This document shows positions 12,491-25,254 of a stretch of 64,000 bases of DNA, piece after piece; position 1 is the stretch's first letter; each line of letters opens with the position of its first letter. This DNA comes from Agrostemma githago (taxonomy: Eukaryota; Streptophyta; Magnoliopsida; Caryophyllales; Caryophyllaceae): assembly GCA_958450325.1 (NCBI GenBank), contig OY288259.1, forward strand, positions 27,646,734-27,710,733, in the 5' to 3' direction. The position numbers were made by a program, and so were the translations under genes. Below the pieces are notes generated by a model, which worked only from the letters and a program-made list of their open reading frames with translations, searched no databases and was not told the origin of the DNA.

Positions 12491-13580
12491 TTCCTTCTTG
12501 TAATATTAAGACATCTTATCATACCCTAGACTAGTTTAAGCCTCCAAAACCCTAGATTTACTTTCACTCATTAGCTTTAATCTTCCTTTAATCTTAGTTA
12601 ATCTCTAGTTAATCCTTGTAATTAGTTCTTGTATTAAGGGATTCTTGAAGATTGTTCCAAGCTTGACAACCTTGGGATTGTATTTGGGTTTCTCATTAAT
12701 GCAAGTTTTCATCTTTTTCATCATATTATTGTTGGTATAATCTTCTCTACTCTAATCCTTGTTTATTTAATCTAGTTTCAATCTTTTCATATTGTTCTTG
12801 TTATTGTTCTCATTGTTCATAATGGATGTTTGGTTTGTGAGTTTGTTTTCTCTTATGAATGTTAGTTTTTCATTGATAATGAGTGAGTAGTAATCTTGTG
12901 GGGTTAGTAGGGGGATTAGGGGTAGATTATGGATGATTAGGGTTGATTAAGGGGAAAAGGTTACATCTTTGTTGTTAGTCACATTGTAGGCACTCTATGT
13001 GTTTGTTGATATGCTTGTGTGAGTTGTAGTGGCCATGCTTCCAATACTTGTGTTCATCTTCTCATTGATTGCTTATTTTGTGGAAATGTCGAGAATAGTT
13101 TAGTCGCTAGAGCGCGGACTAGGGTCTAAGTTGCGAGAGCCCGGACCCACCTTGGCATCGGTTTAAGTTGCGAGAGCCCGGACCGACCCTAATAACTTGG
13201 AGACACCTATACCCTTGATCACCCCAATTACCCTTCTACTCCTATGAACCCGACCTACCCCACTTTCTTTCATATTTGAGTTCATCTCCTTAGTTAGCCA
13301 TAGTTTACTTTATTTTATTTGTTAGTTCGATCATTAGTACTGTTTAGCATCGTTTTAGCCTAGTTCATCATTAGTCTAGTTACTACTTCTCCTCCTTAAT
13401 AGTTTTCCATTCATCGTTTCTTTGTGTTTGTTTGGTAATCTAGTCTCGTTTTAGGCCGACATAGTCTAAACCTTGATATACCGTCCTCGTGGATACGATC
13501 CCGACTTGCCCTAGCTACCCACTAGGTTAGTCGGTGTTTCATTGATCGGCTAGGGACGTGACAAATCCCTACCATCAATT

Positions 13581-13598
13581 TGGCGCCGTTGCCGGGGA
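13581..13598 (+). other. Primer binding site complementary to tRNA-Asp
   Basis: TGGCGCCGTTGCCGGGGA starts three bases after the LTR end and matches the 3' end of plant tRNA-Asp. Confidence 0.93.
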
Positions 13599-13812
13599 CG
13601 GTGCATTGTTTAGGCTTAGTTTGCTTATTTTTAGACTTAGTTACCCTTCTTTGTGTTCTCCCACCTTCTCTTGTGAATATTCTCTAGATTTTTCTTCTTT
13701 TCTTAGTTTTATTTCTTCTTTTTCTCTTTGTCTCTAGTTGTGTTTGTTTGTTGTCGTTGCCTAGTGCCCATAAAGCACTAGGTGTTCTCACGTTTGTTCT
13801 AGTGTGTAGTGC

Positions 13813-16800
13813 ATGCCTATGAGGGGAGGCAACTTCAATCTCTTTAATCCAGAGCCGGAGAGACTCTTTCGAGCCTTTCGCCAACGGACGATTAATTGGG
13901 TTAGGATCTCTCAACCGAGTGCAAGCAATACTCATCAAGGGCAAGCCCAAGGAGCCGACTTGAACAATACTCATCGAGAGACGGCCGAGGGGGGATTCAT
14001 TAACCCTTTTGGTGATTCCTCTTCTCCTAGTTCCCCCTCTTCATCTACATCAACACCCTCTACACCACCATCTTCTCCCTTATATCCAAGAATGCCGAAG
14101 TTTTCCTCTCACTCCACATTCACCGAGGATGTCTTGCCGGGACCGAGTGCATTACCGGATACTTATACCGGGAATTTTGTGGCGAAGACTCATTTTATCC
14201 AACTCGTGGAGAGGAACCAATTTAGTGGGTTGCCCACCGAAGACCCGCACCAACACATGGACACTTACTCCGATTATTGTGACACTATATCTCAAACCGG
14301 GGTTACTCAAGATCAAATTCGTTGGTACTTTTAGCGTTTTCTCTTATTGGAAAAGCGAAGCAATGGATCAAGAGTCTCGATAGGGCAACCATGGGGATCG
14401 ATACTTGGAAAAAGCTTGCCTTGGCGTTCTACCAAAAGTTTTACCCTACGGAAAAGACGAATTTGCTTAGGGCCTCCATCACCGGGTTCCAACAAAGGGA
14501 TGAAGAGAGTCTATATGAAGCTTGGGAGCGGTTTAAGTCTTTGGTAAGATCGTGCCCTCATCATGGACTCTCACAATGGTTCTTGGTGCAACAATTTTGG
14601 AATGGTCTTTATGAGGACTCGAGAGCTATTCTTAACATGGGCTCCAAGAGTAGGTTCACCGAGGTCGATGACGACCAAACTTGGGCGATAATCGAAGAGA
14701 TGGCGGTGCATAATTCACAATATTCTAGGCCTAGGAAGGCACATCGAGGAGGCATGCATGAGGTTGATGCTATCACCAAGTTAAGCATTGACCTTGGAGC
14801 TCAATTGAAAACACACATGGAGACTATTGACAAGAAGCTCCAAAGCCACCTCAACCAAGTCCAAGGCACTAGTTCCTCCCACCATCAACCGATTCAAGAA
14901 GTGAATGCTTTGGGGTTCGCACCTCCCACACCTTACTTTGGGATGTGCGACACTTGTGGAATCGTTGGTCATGACCCTATGAATTGTAGAGGGAGTATTG
15001 AGCAAGTGAACGCTTTTCAAGCGTTCAAGCAAGGTGCCTCCTACTCTAATCAATACCAAGCTTCCAATCAAGTCCCTCAACAACAAGCACTTCAACATCA
15101 ACAACAACATCGTCCCTATGTTCCACCTCCCTTACGGGACAACAATGAAGGTTACCAAGGTTATGTGGGTAACCAAAGACCCTCCAACAACTTCAAGCAA
15201 AATAACCAAGGTACCTTCCACAACAACAAGCAAGGGTTCCAACAAGGGAACTTCAACCATGGTGGTTTCCAAGGAAACCGAAACTATCAAAGCTACAACC
15301 ATGGCAACAATCAAGGCCTTCAACAAGGTAATTCTCATGGGTTCCAAGGGAACCGTCAACTAGCAACTCAACATCAACAACAACAAAGCAAGCCTAGGAG
15401 CCGGTCTCCTACTCATGATTATGGCACTCTTCTCGCCACTACCGACACTCCACATAATCCATCGTCCCCACCTCGGGATTTTGACATTCAAAAGACTTTG
15501 ATGGAGATACAAAGGAGCAATCAAGATATGCAACAATGCCAAGTGGACATGTCAAGAAACCATCATGAGCTCTTCACTTATATTCAAGGGGAAAACGCGA
15601 TAAGAGATACCCGTATGAAGATACTTGAGACTCAAGTATCTCAACTCGCTTCGGGGAGCTCCTCAAGGCAAAAGGGGCAATTACCTTCTCAAGGTGAAAC
15701 ACCGACATTTGAGCATGTAAATGCTATCACCACAAGGAGAGGTAACTCTTACAACTCCCCTCCATATCCTAATGAGCAAGTGCCGATGCAAGAACCGACA
15801 ATGGAAATGACATCTCCAAATCAAGAAGAGCCAAGCTTTGATAATCCGATTGAGGAGCAAGTCTTATGGGAGGTTGAGAAACCCCAAGAAGACAACCCTC
15901 CCCTTCTTCAAGAGAAAGACAAGGGAAAAAGGAAGGTGTCCTTTGAAGAGTCCACCCGTATTGAGCAAAGCAAGTACCAAATCAAGTTGCCTTACCCATC
16001 AAGGCAAATGAAGACTAAGGTGGACACTCAATACGACAAGTTCCTTAGTATTGTGAAGAAATTGGATGTTAGTGTCCCGTTTACCGAGTTACTTACCCAA
16101 ATCCCGGCATATGGTAAATTCATGAAAGAAATCTTAGCTAGGAAGAGGTCCATCGACAAGGAAGAGACGGTAGCGTTCACTAGGGTGGTGAGCGAGCTTA
16201 TTCAAGGTTCCACGCTTCCGAAGTTGAAGGACCCGGGTAGTTTCTCTATCCCATGCACCATCGGCAATTACAAGATCGAGAGAGCTATGTGTGATTTGGG
16301 TGCGAGTGTGAGCATTATTCCCTACACCATTTGTGAGCGACTAGGGATGACGGAATTTAAATGTACGTCCATTACACTCCAAATGGCCGATAAGTCTCTT
16401 AACCGACCATTGGGAATGTTAGAGGATGTACCGGTACAAATAGGGAAGTTCTTCATTCCGGTCGACTTCATTGTGGTTGACATGCCGGAGGATGCTAACA
16501 CTCCCATCATCCTTGGACGCCCATTTTTGCACACCGCCGGTGCCGTGATCGATGTGAAGAAGGGTAGGATTACTTTTCAACTAGGCGACGAGGAGTTAGT
16601 GTTCGACCTCCAAGGCAACACTTCGCCTATGACCGAGACATGTAATATGATCAATGCCACGGAAGACATCGATCGAGGGAAAGATCCGGGACAAAGCTTG
16701 AAGAAGTACTCTTATGTACTTGAGGATGATGACTCCGATTTGGAGGAGGATGAGAGCCAAATCATGGGTTGGATGACAAGTGCAATGACAAGAAAGAAGA

Positions 16801-17041
16801 TGAGCCTCCCTTGGGGCCACATGAGGATCGTTGGACGTTTGGGTATATCCCGAAGGATCGTAAGTACAAGTTCAAGCCATTGAACTTAGTAGATCGGGAT
16901 GCCCCGGGAACGTCGATACAAGGTCATGAAGAGCCTTGGTTCGTGGACGGTTATATTTCAAGGCTAATTGAAGACTTTGCTAGGGCCTTCGACTTGTTCT
17001 TACGTGCCCTTGATGGAGATGGAACTAGTTATGGTTGTTGA
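13813..17041 (+). pseudogene. Athila-type gag-protease, two single-base frameshifts
   Basis: This encodes the capsid/nucleocapsid and aspartic protease of the element. ATG 13813 opens frame one, with an N-terminus like the other Athila gag here, and stops at 14332-14334. Frame two (14322-16883) resumes the capsid at LLAFSLIGKAKQWI and carries EAWERFKSLVRSCPHHG. It then has a CCHC knuckle (CDTCGIVGHDPMNC, from 14946), a Gln/Asn/Gly-rich linker, and the protease with active-site DLGAS (Asp codon 16293-16295), followed by a TPIILGRPFL motif. Near 16770 the acidic tail shifts to a third frame ending with the stop at 17039-17041. One lost base at about 14327 and one shift near 16770 explain the breaks. 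No RT follows. Frames on the minus strand are shadows. Confidence 0.9.
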
Positions 17042-17332
17042 AAAAGATTGAAGAAAGCACCACCTTGGTTTGACAGAGTTCCACAAGAACCGTCTCATTG
17101 TATATATCTTTTCATTGTTGTTCTCTTGGATTTTTGTGAATTCTTGTAATATTGGATTATTGATGAGCGAGGCGAGGGAGAGAATTTGATGCTTGAGTTG
17201 AGTTTGTTGGTTAGGTGAAGTGAAGATGATTCCTAGAGAGGATTGGCTATGATGGAGCTTGTGTAGTAAGCATGAGGATCGGGTTTTTGAAGCTTGGAGT
17301 AAGCTTTTGGGATTGGGGATGGTCAAGAAGAC

Positions 17333-17522
17333 CCATCCCGACCGGGATGAGGCGTCCCGACCGAGAAAGGGAAGGGCTTCCCGACCGGGAAGGGTGCCGT
17401 CCCGATCGGGAAGGGTGCACCGGATAACGAGCTTGCTGTGAGTCCGTCCCGACCGGGATGAAGGCGTCCCGACCGGGACGGGTGAGGTAACCCGATCGGG
17501 ATCAATATTCCCGACCGGGATG
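17333..17522. repeat. Internal cluster of CCCGACCGGGA-type palindromes
   Basis: Eight copies of a palindromic word (TCCCGACCGGGA, with GATC variants) occur within 190 bases. It is the same word family as in the LTR cluster, here mainly in the reverse-complement spelling (GACC instead of GGTC). It lies about 290 bases after the end of the gag-protease frame. Confidence 0.75.
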
Positions 17523-18290
17523 GTCCTCTGCTCCCCCTTTGTGATTCTTCTTCGCAAATCGAGTCCACCCAACCGTTTTATGCCCCCTCCCAACCTCCCT
17601 CGCTATCCTATCCTCATCATATGCCCCATGTACTTCATTGTCATGCCCTCACTCCATTTTCTATCCACTTTACACCGACTCTCACATCAAATCCCACCCC
17701 TTACCATTACCACCCCTACCATGAGGCCTTCTTGAGTGTGAAGCGAGATGGCAACCGAGAAGACAAGCGGCGAGCCTCTAATGATCATCGAGACGATGGA
17801 GCAAGTGAGTTACTAACCGCACGGTTTGGGTAACTATCCTTACTTTTCCGTCTTTTTATCGCTTGTTTTTCATTGTTTCCCCCTTCCCTTGAGTCATGGT
17901 ATCTTAATGGCCTTCGAGGCCGTAGTTTGGTTGCTCCCGACTTCCGACGACATGATTACGTCGGGAGTCGATCGATTAATCCAATTTTACAAGATTTTCA
18001 CCCCCTTTTTAGGAGTTAGTCGGATTTGGACGAAATCCGGGCTAGGTGACTTGATTACGCCTAGCCCTCCCCTCCCATTTCCTTTTATTTCTTTCTTTTT
18101 ATTTTTCCTCCCCCTTCCATATCTTTTCTTGTCTCGACCCATGGTGACTTGATTACACCCCGGCCGGACGCTTTCTACCCTTTTCTCCATCTTTTCTTTT
18201 TGATTTTTCGCTTTATTTTCGTAGTTTCTTTTCTTTTTCTTTTTTCTCTCCGCACACTACGATTGAGCATATGGGGACATTGCTCGATTT

Positions 18291-18303
18291 AAGTGTGGGG
18301 GAG
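18291..18303 (+). other. Second polypurine-tract-like motif
   Basis: AAGTGTGGGGGAG is identical over 13 bases to the tract adjoining the 3' LTR at 20040-20052. It is preceded by GGGGACATTG, as seen before polypurine tracts in some Athila elements. It may be a central initiation site or a relic of an older element end. Confidence 0.5.
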
Positions 18304-19194
18304 CGATATTCTATCGTAGCTAGTTTTATTTTTCCCTTTTTCGAAAAACCTTTGAAAACCCTAATAATTTGAAAAAATTTCGCAAAAATCAAAAAAGATT
18401 TTCTTTTTGTGTCTTTTTCTTTTGTGTCGTTGTGTCATATATTTGTTTTGTATTGTGTGTTTTGCCTCCTTTTTCCTTATAGGTTGCCTAATCTCCGTTG
18501 TTTGGAAAGCTTTGAAGACATCCGGTAATATCTTCTAACCCTCTTTCCCTATTTATTCCTTGTGATGCTTGGAGAAGGTTGTGTTGAGGTGTGCTCGGGT
18601 GGAGCTTGTACGTACTTGTGGTGGATTTGATGACTTGTTTGGAAATTCGGGGTGGTGTGCGCTTTGTTTATGTGTTTGTCTTGTTTTGTTTTATTTTGTT
18701 GCTTTTGCTTCTTTTTCTTTCGTTCGTTTTCGTCATGTCTTTGTTTTGTGTTGTGTTGTGTGTCTTGTGCGTAAACCATTTTCGAAAACCCGGTTTAGAG
18801 GCTAGTGTGTGAGTGTGTACTTTCCCTTCCTAGTAGTGTAAATCGAGTCTTGGACTTTAATCTAGTAGAATGACCCTAAATCAATGAATTCATTGGTCCT
18901 TTACCTTGAGTCCACCTAGCTTACTAGAGATTTGCTGCGGGATTTGCACTGTTGACCATTATGACCACCCACGGTGTGAAAAGGCCTTGGTTACCGAGTC
19001 TCGTCCCCTAGGTGACCGTGTTTAGGATTGTCTTGATTAGTCCAAGTTCTCCACTTTTTGTGGGTTTGAAGGGAAGGGCCCGTCCCGACTTACCTATTCC
19101 CCTACCTCCTACACATATCCACACAATAAAACGCAATTTGATGATCTCTATCTTTCTTGTTACACAAAGGAAATGCCAAAAATGCCAAATCTTG

Positions 19195-19390
19195 CCAAAA
19201 GGGCAAAGAAAAGAAAAAAATGAAAAAAAAATGAAAGAAAGAAAAGAAATGAAGAAAAAGAAAAGGCACAAAAGCAAAAAAGAAAATAGAAAAGAAGAAA
19301 AAGAAATGGCATGGCAAAACAAATCAAAATGTCGAAAAGAAAGAAAATGCCAAAAGAAAACCCGTCTCACAAAAAGAAATTCCCCACAAA
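19195..19390. repeat. A/G-rich low-complexity tract
   Basis: Long runs of AAAGAAAAG-like words with almost no C or T on the plus strand. They give false frames on both strands (19008-19395). Confidence 0.75.
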
Positions 19391-20039
19391 AATAAGCCTA
19401 TTCCGACTTTTGCCGTGAAGAGCCTACGTAAGGACCGAGTCCCGAGGAAGGATGATAGCGGCATTTGTCGGTCTTCCCTCATTTTGCATGTTTTCCACCT
19501 TTTTACTTGTACTAGTTAGGCGGTTTTGGACACGGGACGACCCTCTTGGCTCACGCTAAAGGGGGCGGGGTCTCACTTACCTACAGTGTCGACTAACACC
19601 GTGGTTTTTCACTTTCCACTCCGCCGATCGTCCCGTAGTATGTTTTTAGAAAGTTAGGAGGACCTAGGTAAGTTACCAACGTTTTTATTGCTTTATCGTC
19701 ATACTATTAGAGTTTAGTCCACCTTGGTTTGCATTGCTAGCTTGGGAACGTTGTCACTTACCTCGAGTCCTAAACCGGTGTTTCATTCACCGCTTTTAGA
19801 GGGAAGCGGTATTTCTTTTGTTTTGGGTGCAACCGTCTATGTGTTTTTTTTTGTGTTTGTTTGTTTATGTGTTTCGTGTCCGGTTGCATCCACAGTTTTG
19901 TCGCAAGACCCAACTTGCCATGCGGGGTGCACTTCTCCTCTAAGTGTACTCGCGTGAGTTGAAGGGGCGTAGGGTGCGCTAATACCCATTCGGCTAGTAT
20001 AGTAGTTAGTATGTGCTAACTCGAGGGCGAGTAAGGGTT

Positions 20040-20053
20040 AAGTGTGGGGGAGT
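20040..20053 (+). other. Polypurine tract of the Athila-type element
   Basis: AAGTGTGGGGGAGT directly precedes the 3' LTR start TGATAAG. Confidence 0.85.
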
Positions 20054-21686
20054 TGATAAGTGTAGTTTGTAGTGCCTATTTTACTATGTTTTGGTCCCAT
20101 TTTCCTTGTGGAATCACTCCTTGGGAGCGATTTATGGGCTTCTTATGCTTCCTTTAGTCCGTTTCAGGTTCCCGAGACCGATTTGGAAGAGTTGGAGTGA
20201 TTCCGACTCAATACATACACATTTTGGAGCCAACGAGATAAAGGAACGATGACTCGAGGCCTTGGAATCGACCCCGAGAGCTTGGAATCCAATCCCGAGT
20301 CCCGAGAATCGACGGGAAGCCCATGAGATACAAGGAGGGACCCTAGAGCTCTTATTGGAGGCATACAAGACCCTTCCCGGTCGGGATAGTGGCCTTCCCG
20401 ATCGGGAAGGGGTGCACAATTAGAAGCGCCACTGTGGGTCCTTCCCGGTCGGGTTGAGCCCTTCCCGATCGGGATGACAGAACCCTTCCCGGTCGGGATG
20501 ATCCGTCCCGGTCGGGATGATCCGTCCCGGTCGGGATGGGCTACAGCTCACCCGCACTTCTTCTTTTCTTCTCCTTCATTCTTGTACCCATATATATACT
20601 TCCTTCTTGTAATATTAAGACATCTTATCATACCCTAGACTAGTTTAAGCCTCCAAAACCCTAGATTTACTTTCACTCATTAGCTTTAATCTTCCTTTAA
20701 TCTTAGTTAATCTCTAGTTAATCCTTGTAATTAGTTCTTGTATTAAGGGATTCTTGAAGATTGTTCCAAGCTTGACAACCTTGAGATTGTATTTGGGTTT
20801 CTCATTAATGCAAGTTTTCATCTTTTTCATCATATTATTGTTGGTATAATCTTCTCTACTCTAATCCTTGTTTATTTAATCTAGTTTCAATCTTTTCATA
20901 TTGTTCTTGTTATTGTTCTCATTGTTCATAATGGATGTTTGGTTTGTGAGTTTGTTTTCTCTTATGAATGTTAGTTTTTCATTGATAATGAGTGAGTAGT
21001 AATCTTGTGGGGTTAGTAGGGGGATTAGGGGTAGATTATGGATGATTAGGGTTGATTAAGGGAAAAAGGTTACATCTTTGTTGTTAGTCACATTGTAGGC
21101 ACTCTATGTGTTTGTTGATATGCTTGTGTGAGTTGTAGTGGCCATGCTTCCCATACTTGTGTTCATCTTCTCATTGATTGCTTATTTTGTGGAAATGTCG
21201 AGAATAGTTTAGTCGCGAGAGCGCGGACTAGGGTCTAAGTTGCGAGAGCCCGGACCCACCTTGGCATCGGTTTAAGTTGCGAGAGCCCGGACCGACCCTA
21301 ATAACTTGGAGACACCTATACCCTTGATCACCCCAATTACCCTTCTACTCCTATGAACCCGACCTACCCCACTTTCTTCCATATTTGAGTTCATCTCCTT
21401 AGTTAGCCATAGTTTACTTTAGTTTATTTGTTAGTTCGATCATTAGTATTGTTTAGCATCGTTTTAGCCTAGTTCATCATTAGTCTAGTTACTACTTCTC
21501 CTCCTTAATAGTTTTCCATTCATCGTTTCTTTGTGTTTGTTTGGTAATCTAGTCTCGTTTTATGCCGACATAGTCTAAACCTTGATATACCGTCCTCGTG
21601 GATACGATCCCGACTTGCCCTAGCTACCCACTAGGTTAGTCGGTGTTTCATTGATCGGTTAGGGACGTGACAAATCCCTACCATCA
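20054..21686 (+). repeat. 3' LTR of the Athila-type element
   Basis: Runs from TGATAAGTG to CCATCA and nearly matches the 5' LTR. It lacks about 21 bases of a GAGACCCGATCCC-type repeat present at 12186-12210 and gains one 19-base unit near 20510-20535. Confidence 0.93.
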
Positions 21687-21691
21687 GACAC
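21687..21691. repeat. Target site duplication GACAC, right copy
   Basis: Partner of 11938-11942. Confidence 0.93.
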
Positions 21692-23839
21692 ACCAGCCTT
21701 ATAGTTGATGGCAAAAACTTATACCCCAGAATATATTACTCTTAACCTCACACTTGTCCTTATTCCATAACTCCAAAACAAGCCATTATCGATATTCAAG
21801 AATAAATATAATCAATATGAATAATATGAGGATAAAAAGAAATAAACATTTTACATTAAAAAGGAAAACTTTCTATAACTAGAAACTTACTAATTTTAGA
21901 AACTTACTTAAAATAGAAATTTGTTATAGAAAACACGTAAGTTATTAAAATAAGTGAAACGTATAAAAATAACATTTTCAACGAAATTAACATTTTATTA
22001 TTATCGTCGTTATCGTAACTTTATTATATTTCTAAATTCGTTACTCAAAATATAATTAAAATATAATAAGTCAATATATAATATTTTTTAAATAATAGGA
22101 AATCGAGTTAAAACTATAAATTTTTAGAAACGAGATGTTTTAAGAAAACGATGTCAAAATTAATTTGGTCATCGGATTTTATAAACGAAATGAATTTTAT
22201 GAAGGTTTAAAATTATTTTTAGCAAATTGCTTGTATTAATAAATAATACGGATTTTACTAAAAATAGTCAATTGAAAAAAAATAAGAAATTATTAGTAAA
22301 AATAGTCTCGACTAAAAAAAATGTATTTAAAACAAAATCGACTACTTTCTCATTTATTAATATAAGCCGTAAAATGAAATTAATTTATCGAACAAGTATA
22401 CAAATCTCGAAAGTTAAATATACGATTTTGAGTTAAAATTACAAATTAACGAAATAGGCCGAAAATATGAAATCGATATTATTTAGTTACTAGTGTCACG
22501 ATAACCAACAAAATATTATAATGATCGTAAATAATTAAATTACAAACGATTTATAAGACGATATTGAAAACTCGTAAAATATTTATAAGGTGTACAATTT
22601 TAAAAAATATAATATTTAAGAAATAATAAATAGCTAAAATTAGAAAATCGAAGTTAAAATATTTACTACATACTACTACTCAAACATACGATATAACATC
22701 GAGTAACGTCCTAAAGTTATCTTGATTCGATAACCAAAACGATCGGGCATGGAACAGTACAACCACATCAGCAGCAACACCCAACCATGACGATATCAGC
22801 ACTCACGGACGACCACAAGACGACCGCACAAAAATCACGAACAGCATCAACAATATCGTACAACACAGCATCAACGTTTCTAGTTCCACGACATCAGGGA
22901 CACTGATTAGAATAAGGCAAGGATAAAGAGAGGAAGAAGGAGAAAACCGGAGGGAAAAGAATAGAGGAATAGCGAACAAGAAACGATAACGGAAATGAGC
23001 AGTAGTGACATCGAAACTGTAGCCACAAATCGGAAATGGGGAGATGTGCCCGATAATAACAGTGGGAAGAGAAAAATAAATAAGAAGAGTCAGGGGATGC
23101 GTTGAAGTGGAGGAAAAACCGAAGAGAAGAAAAGGGAAGATGTAAGGTGAGGGGATCAAGCATTCAAGCGGTGGACAGAAGGAAAACAAAAGGAAGTGAA
23201 TGACTCTATGTGGTCCACTAAAAAAACAAATAAAATGATAAGTAAGCTGATTAATTAAATGAATTGGGTGGGAAAAACGGACTAAATAAATTTCGAATCG
23301 GTAAGTTGACTGACCCACAAATCGGGTTAAAACGAGTTAACAAAATTGATAAATATCGGACCGTTAAATAAAATGAGTAAATAAAGTACTCGAAACGAAA
23401 ACGTAATTGATAGAAATAAATAATTAGACGATAAAATAGTATTTCCCGTTAAATAATAAATTTTTCGATAAAGTGAATTAAATTGATTTCTCGAGGAAAG
23501 TAATAAATATTTTGACGAAATTTTAAAATTAATGAGTTTCGAGCCAAAAATAGAAACTCGAGCTTAAATATAAATAAATAAATAAAAGAATTTTAGAATT
23601 TAAATCGTCGAAAAAGACTCTCGATAAGAAAGAAATTAAATGTATAAAATGAATCGAAAGCCAAATAAAAATATGTTTTAAATATAAGAGTGTCCGAGTC
23701 AAATAGAATTTTAGGGGTTTGAAACGATTAAACGATAAATTCGTTTTATTTAAGAATTACAAGTTAAATCGTAAACAAAATAGAAATACGAACATAATTT
23801 TAATTTAATTTAATTTATAAAAAAATCAGGGGTGTTACA

Positions 23840-25254
23840 ATCTTCCTCACTAAAAAGAAGTTTCGTCCTCGAAACTAACAAAAACATAATAATTGAATGG
23901 AAACAAGGTTATATCATTTGAACAAAGGAGAATGCTTAACTCGCATCACAATCTCGAAATTTTTTTTAAAAGAAATTTTTTACAATTTCAAATCTGATAT
24001 GAAATCGAAATCGAGGATAAAAAAATATTACAAGAAGAGTTGGGCTCAATTCCCAAAGTTTAAAAGCATTTAAATTGATAAAATCACAGGTTAAAATTTA
24101 TTTTATGAAATAATGACGATAAATAATATTTGTAAACTAATTCGAAGGAAAAAGGGTAACCAAAACATTTCAAACCAAATGGAAAACAATTTGATTAAGA
24201 AATTCGACAATATTATGTATTAAGACCAAACAAAAATTTGAAAATTCATGTTTTGTGGTTAGTAAATAAGAATCGACTAAGTCGACCAACATTTTCAATA
24301 ACAGATTTAAAGTCCAACGACAATAAAACAAAAATTTGGACATACGGAGTTTTTTGAAAATATTAAATCGTTTTACATAATAATCTTATAAAAATTCAAC
24401 ATATTTGCAATTACGAAAGTTTTCGTAAAATCTCGATCACGCAAAAATCAAAATTGAAATTTTAAATAATTTCGAAATACTTTAAAATAAGTTATTTAGA
24501 CCCTTTTTTAAACGGGACGAAAAATAAAACAAAACGAAATACAAAGTTTTGAAATTTATAACTCTAAATGTTAAAATTTCACGACAACCAGAAATTTTAA
24601 ATTAGTCAAACTTTTCGTAACATAGTTTCAGGAAAAATGATAAACGAATAATTAGAGTCAAAATCAACGACAAATCGAAACAGAAATTTTCAAACCCGAT
24701 AAAGAAGTCGAAAGGGATTGGCTGAAGAAGAAGAAGAAGAAGAAGCGGAGTTTAAGAAAACCTAAGGGGAGGACCTCTAAGGTTCCACAAAGGAAATCGC
24801 AAGATATCTTCATCATCTCGTAGGGACACCAGCACACTAGTTTAGTGTTGCTCCATCTGGATCTACGGCTACATCATGGACAGGAATATACTCTTGATCC
24901 TCTAACTTGTAGCTTGAGCAAACTAAAAATCTGGGCTGAAAAGTCACCATTGTATATTCCTTGTAGGACAAAGTTGTCTACCCGAATCAGCGGGCGTTAG
25001 AGTTTTAAGCAGGACTTGTCCCGATCTGGAGCGGCATCACGTCAGCATCTTGTTCATTTATCTTCCTCCGGACAAAAGCAACAAATATTCAATGCTAATC
25101 ATTGAGTTACAAGAACAATTAATCCTAACATTTAAGTCCTTACTTTGGTTTCTACCCATCTCTCACTAATATTTCTTTATTGTTCAAATCATTTACGAGT
25201 ATTTTTCTTAGAATCGGGTGTAAGCGTCGGGAGCAACAATGCTCTGATACCAAC
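23840..25254 (-). mobile_element. Internal region 3 of tandem array
   Basis: Polypurine tract at 23840-23852 (one base degraded), GAA run near 24726-24745, and tRNA-Met primer site at 25241-25252. Sequence nearly matches internal regions 1 and 2. No coding capacity. Confidence 0.8.
25241..25252 (-). other. Primer binding site for initiator tRNA-Met (copy 3)
   Basis: Minus-strand TGGTATCAGAGC, two bases from the TTACA end of LTR4. Confidence 0.9.

Larger units (their letters stand above)
11943..13577 (+). repeat. 5' LTR of the Athila-type element
   Basis: It runs from TGATAAGTG to CCATCA, three bases before the primer site. It contains a palindrome cluster (12285-12430), a TATA-like box (12480-12490), and a T/C-rich downstream half. 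Frames on both strands around 12050-12450 arise from the CCCGGTCGGG repeats and are not genes. Confidence 0.93.
17042..20039 (+). mobile_element. Non-coding 3' internal region of the Athila-type element
   Basis: About 3 kb without credible coding sequence. It holds a second palindrome cluster (17333-17522), a purine tract resembling the 3' polypurine tract (18291-18303), several T-rich or A-rich blocks (18100-18240, 19195-19390) and short chance frames. The usual pol and env-like positions of full Athila elements are absent. Confidence 0.75.
11943..21686 (+). mobile_element. Athila-type LTR retrotransposon, gag-protease only, nearly intact ends (9744 bp)
   Basis: It is flanked by the target duplication GACAC (11938-11942 and 21687-21691). 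It has LTRs of 1635 and 1633 bp beginning TGATAAG and ending CCATCA, a tRNA-Asp primer site, a gag-protease region, about 3 kb of non-coding 3' internal sequence, and a polypurine tract against the 3' LTR. No RT, RNase H or integrase motif is visible in any frame, so it must depend on another element. The LTRs differ by few substitutions and two short indels in the palindrome-rich region, which indicates a recent insertion. Confidence 0.93.
11164..23839 (-). repeat. LTR3 of tandem array, split by the Athila-type insertion
   Basis: LTR ends are at 23839 (TGTAACA, minus) and 11164 (TTACA). Removing the 9744-bp insertion and one copy of the 5-bp target leaves about 2927 bp. The rejoined flanks match the uninterrupted sequence near 7570 in LTR2. 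It shares the 728-bp deletion and the same 9-base junction (23023-23031) with LTR2. Confidence 0.88.

Noticed and set aside
15034..15363. Secondary frames inside gag (also 14009-14383, 14781-15110, 16322-16820 and 1868-2371)
   Set aside because: Shadows of the gag-protease frame in low-complexity Gln/Asn sequence.
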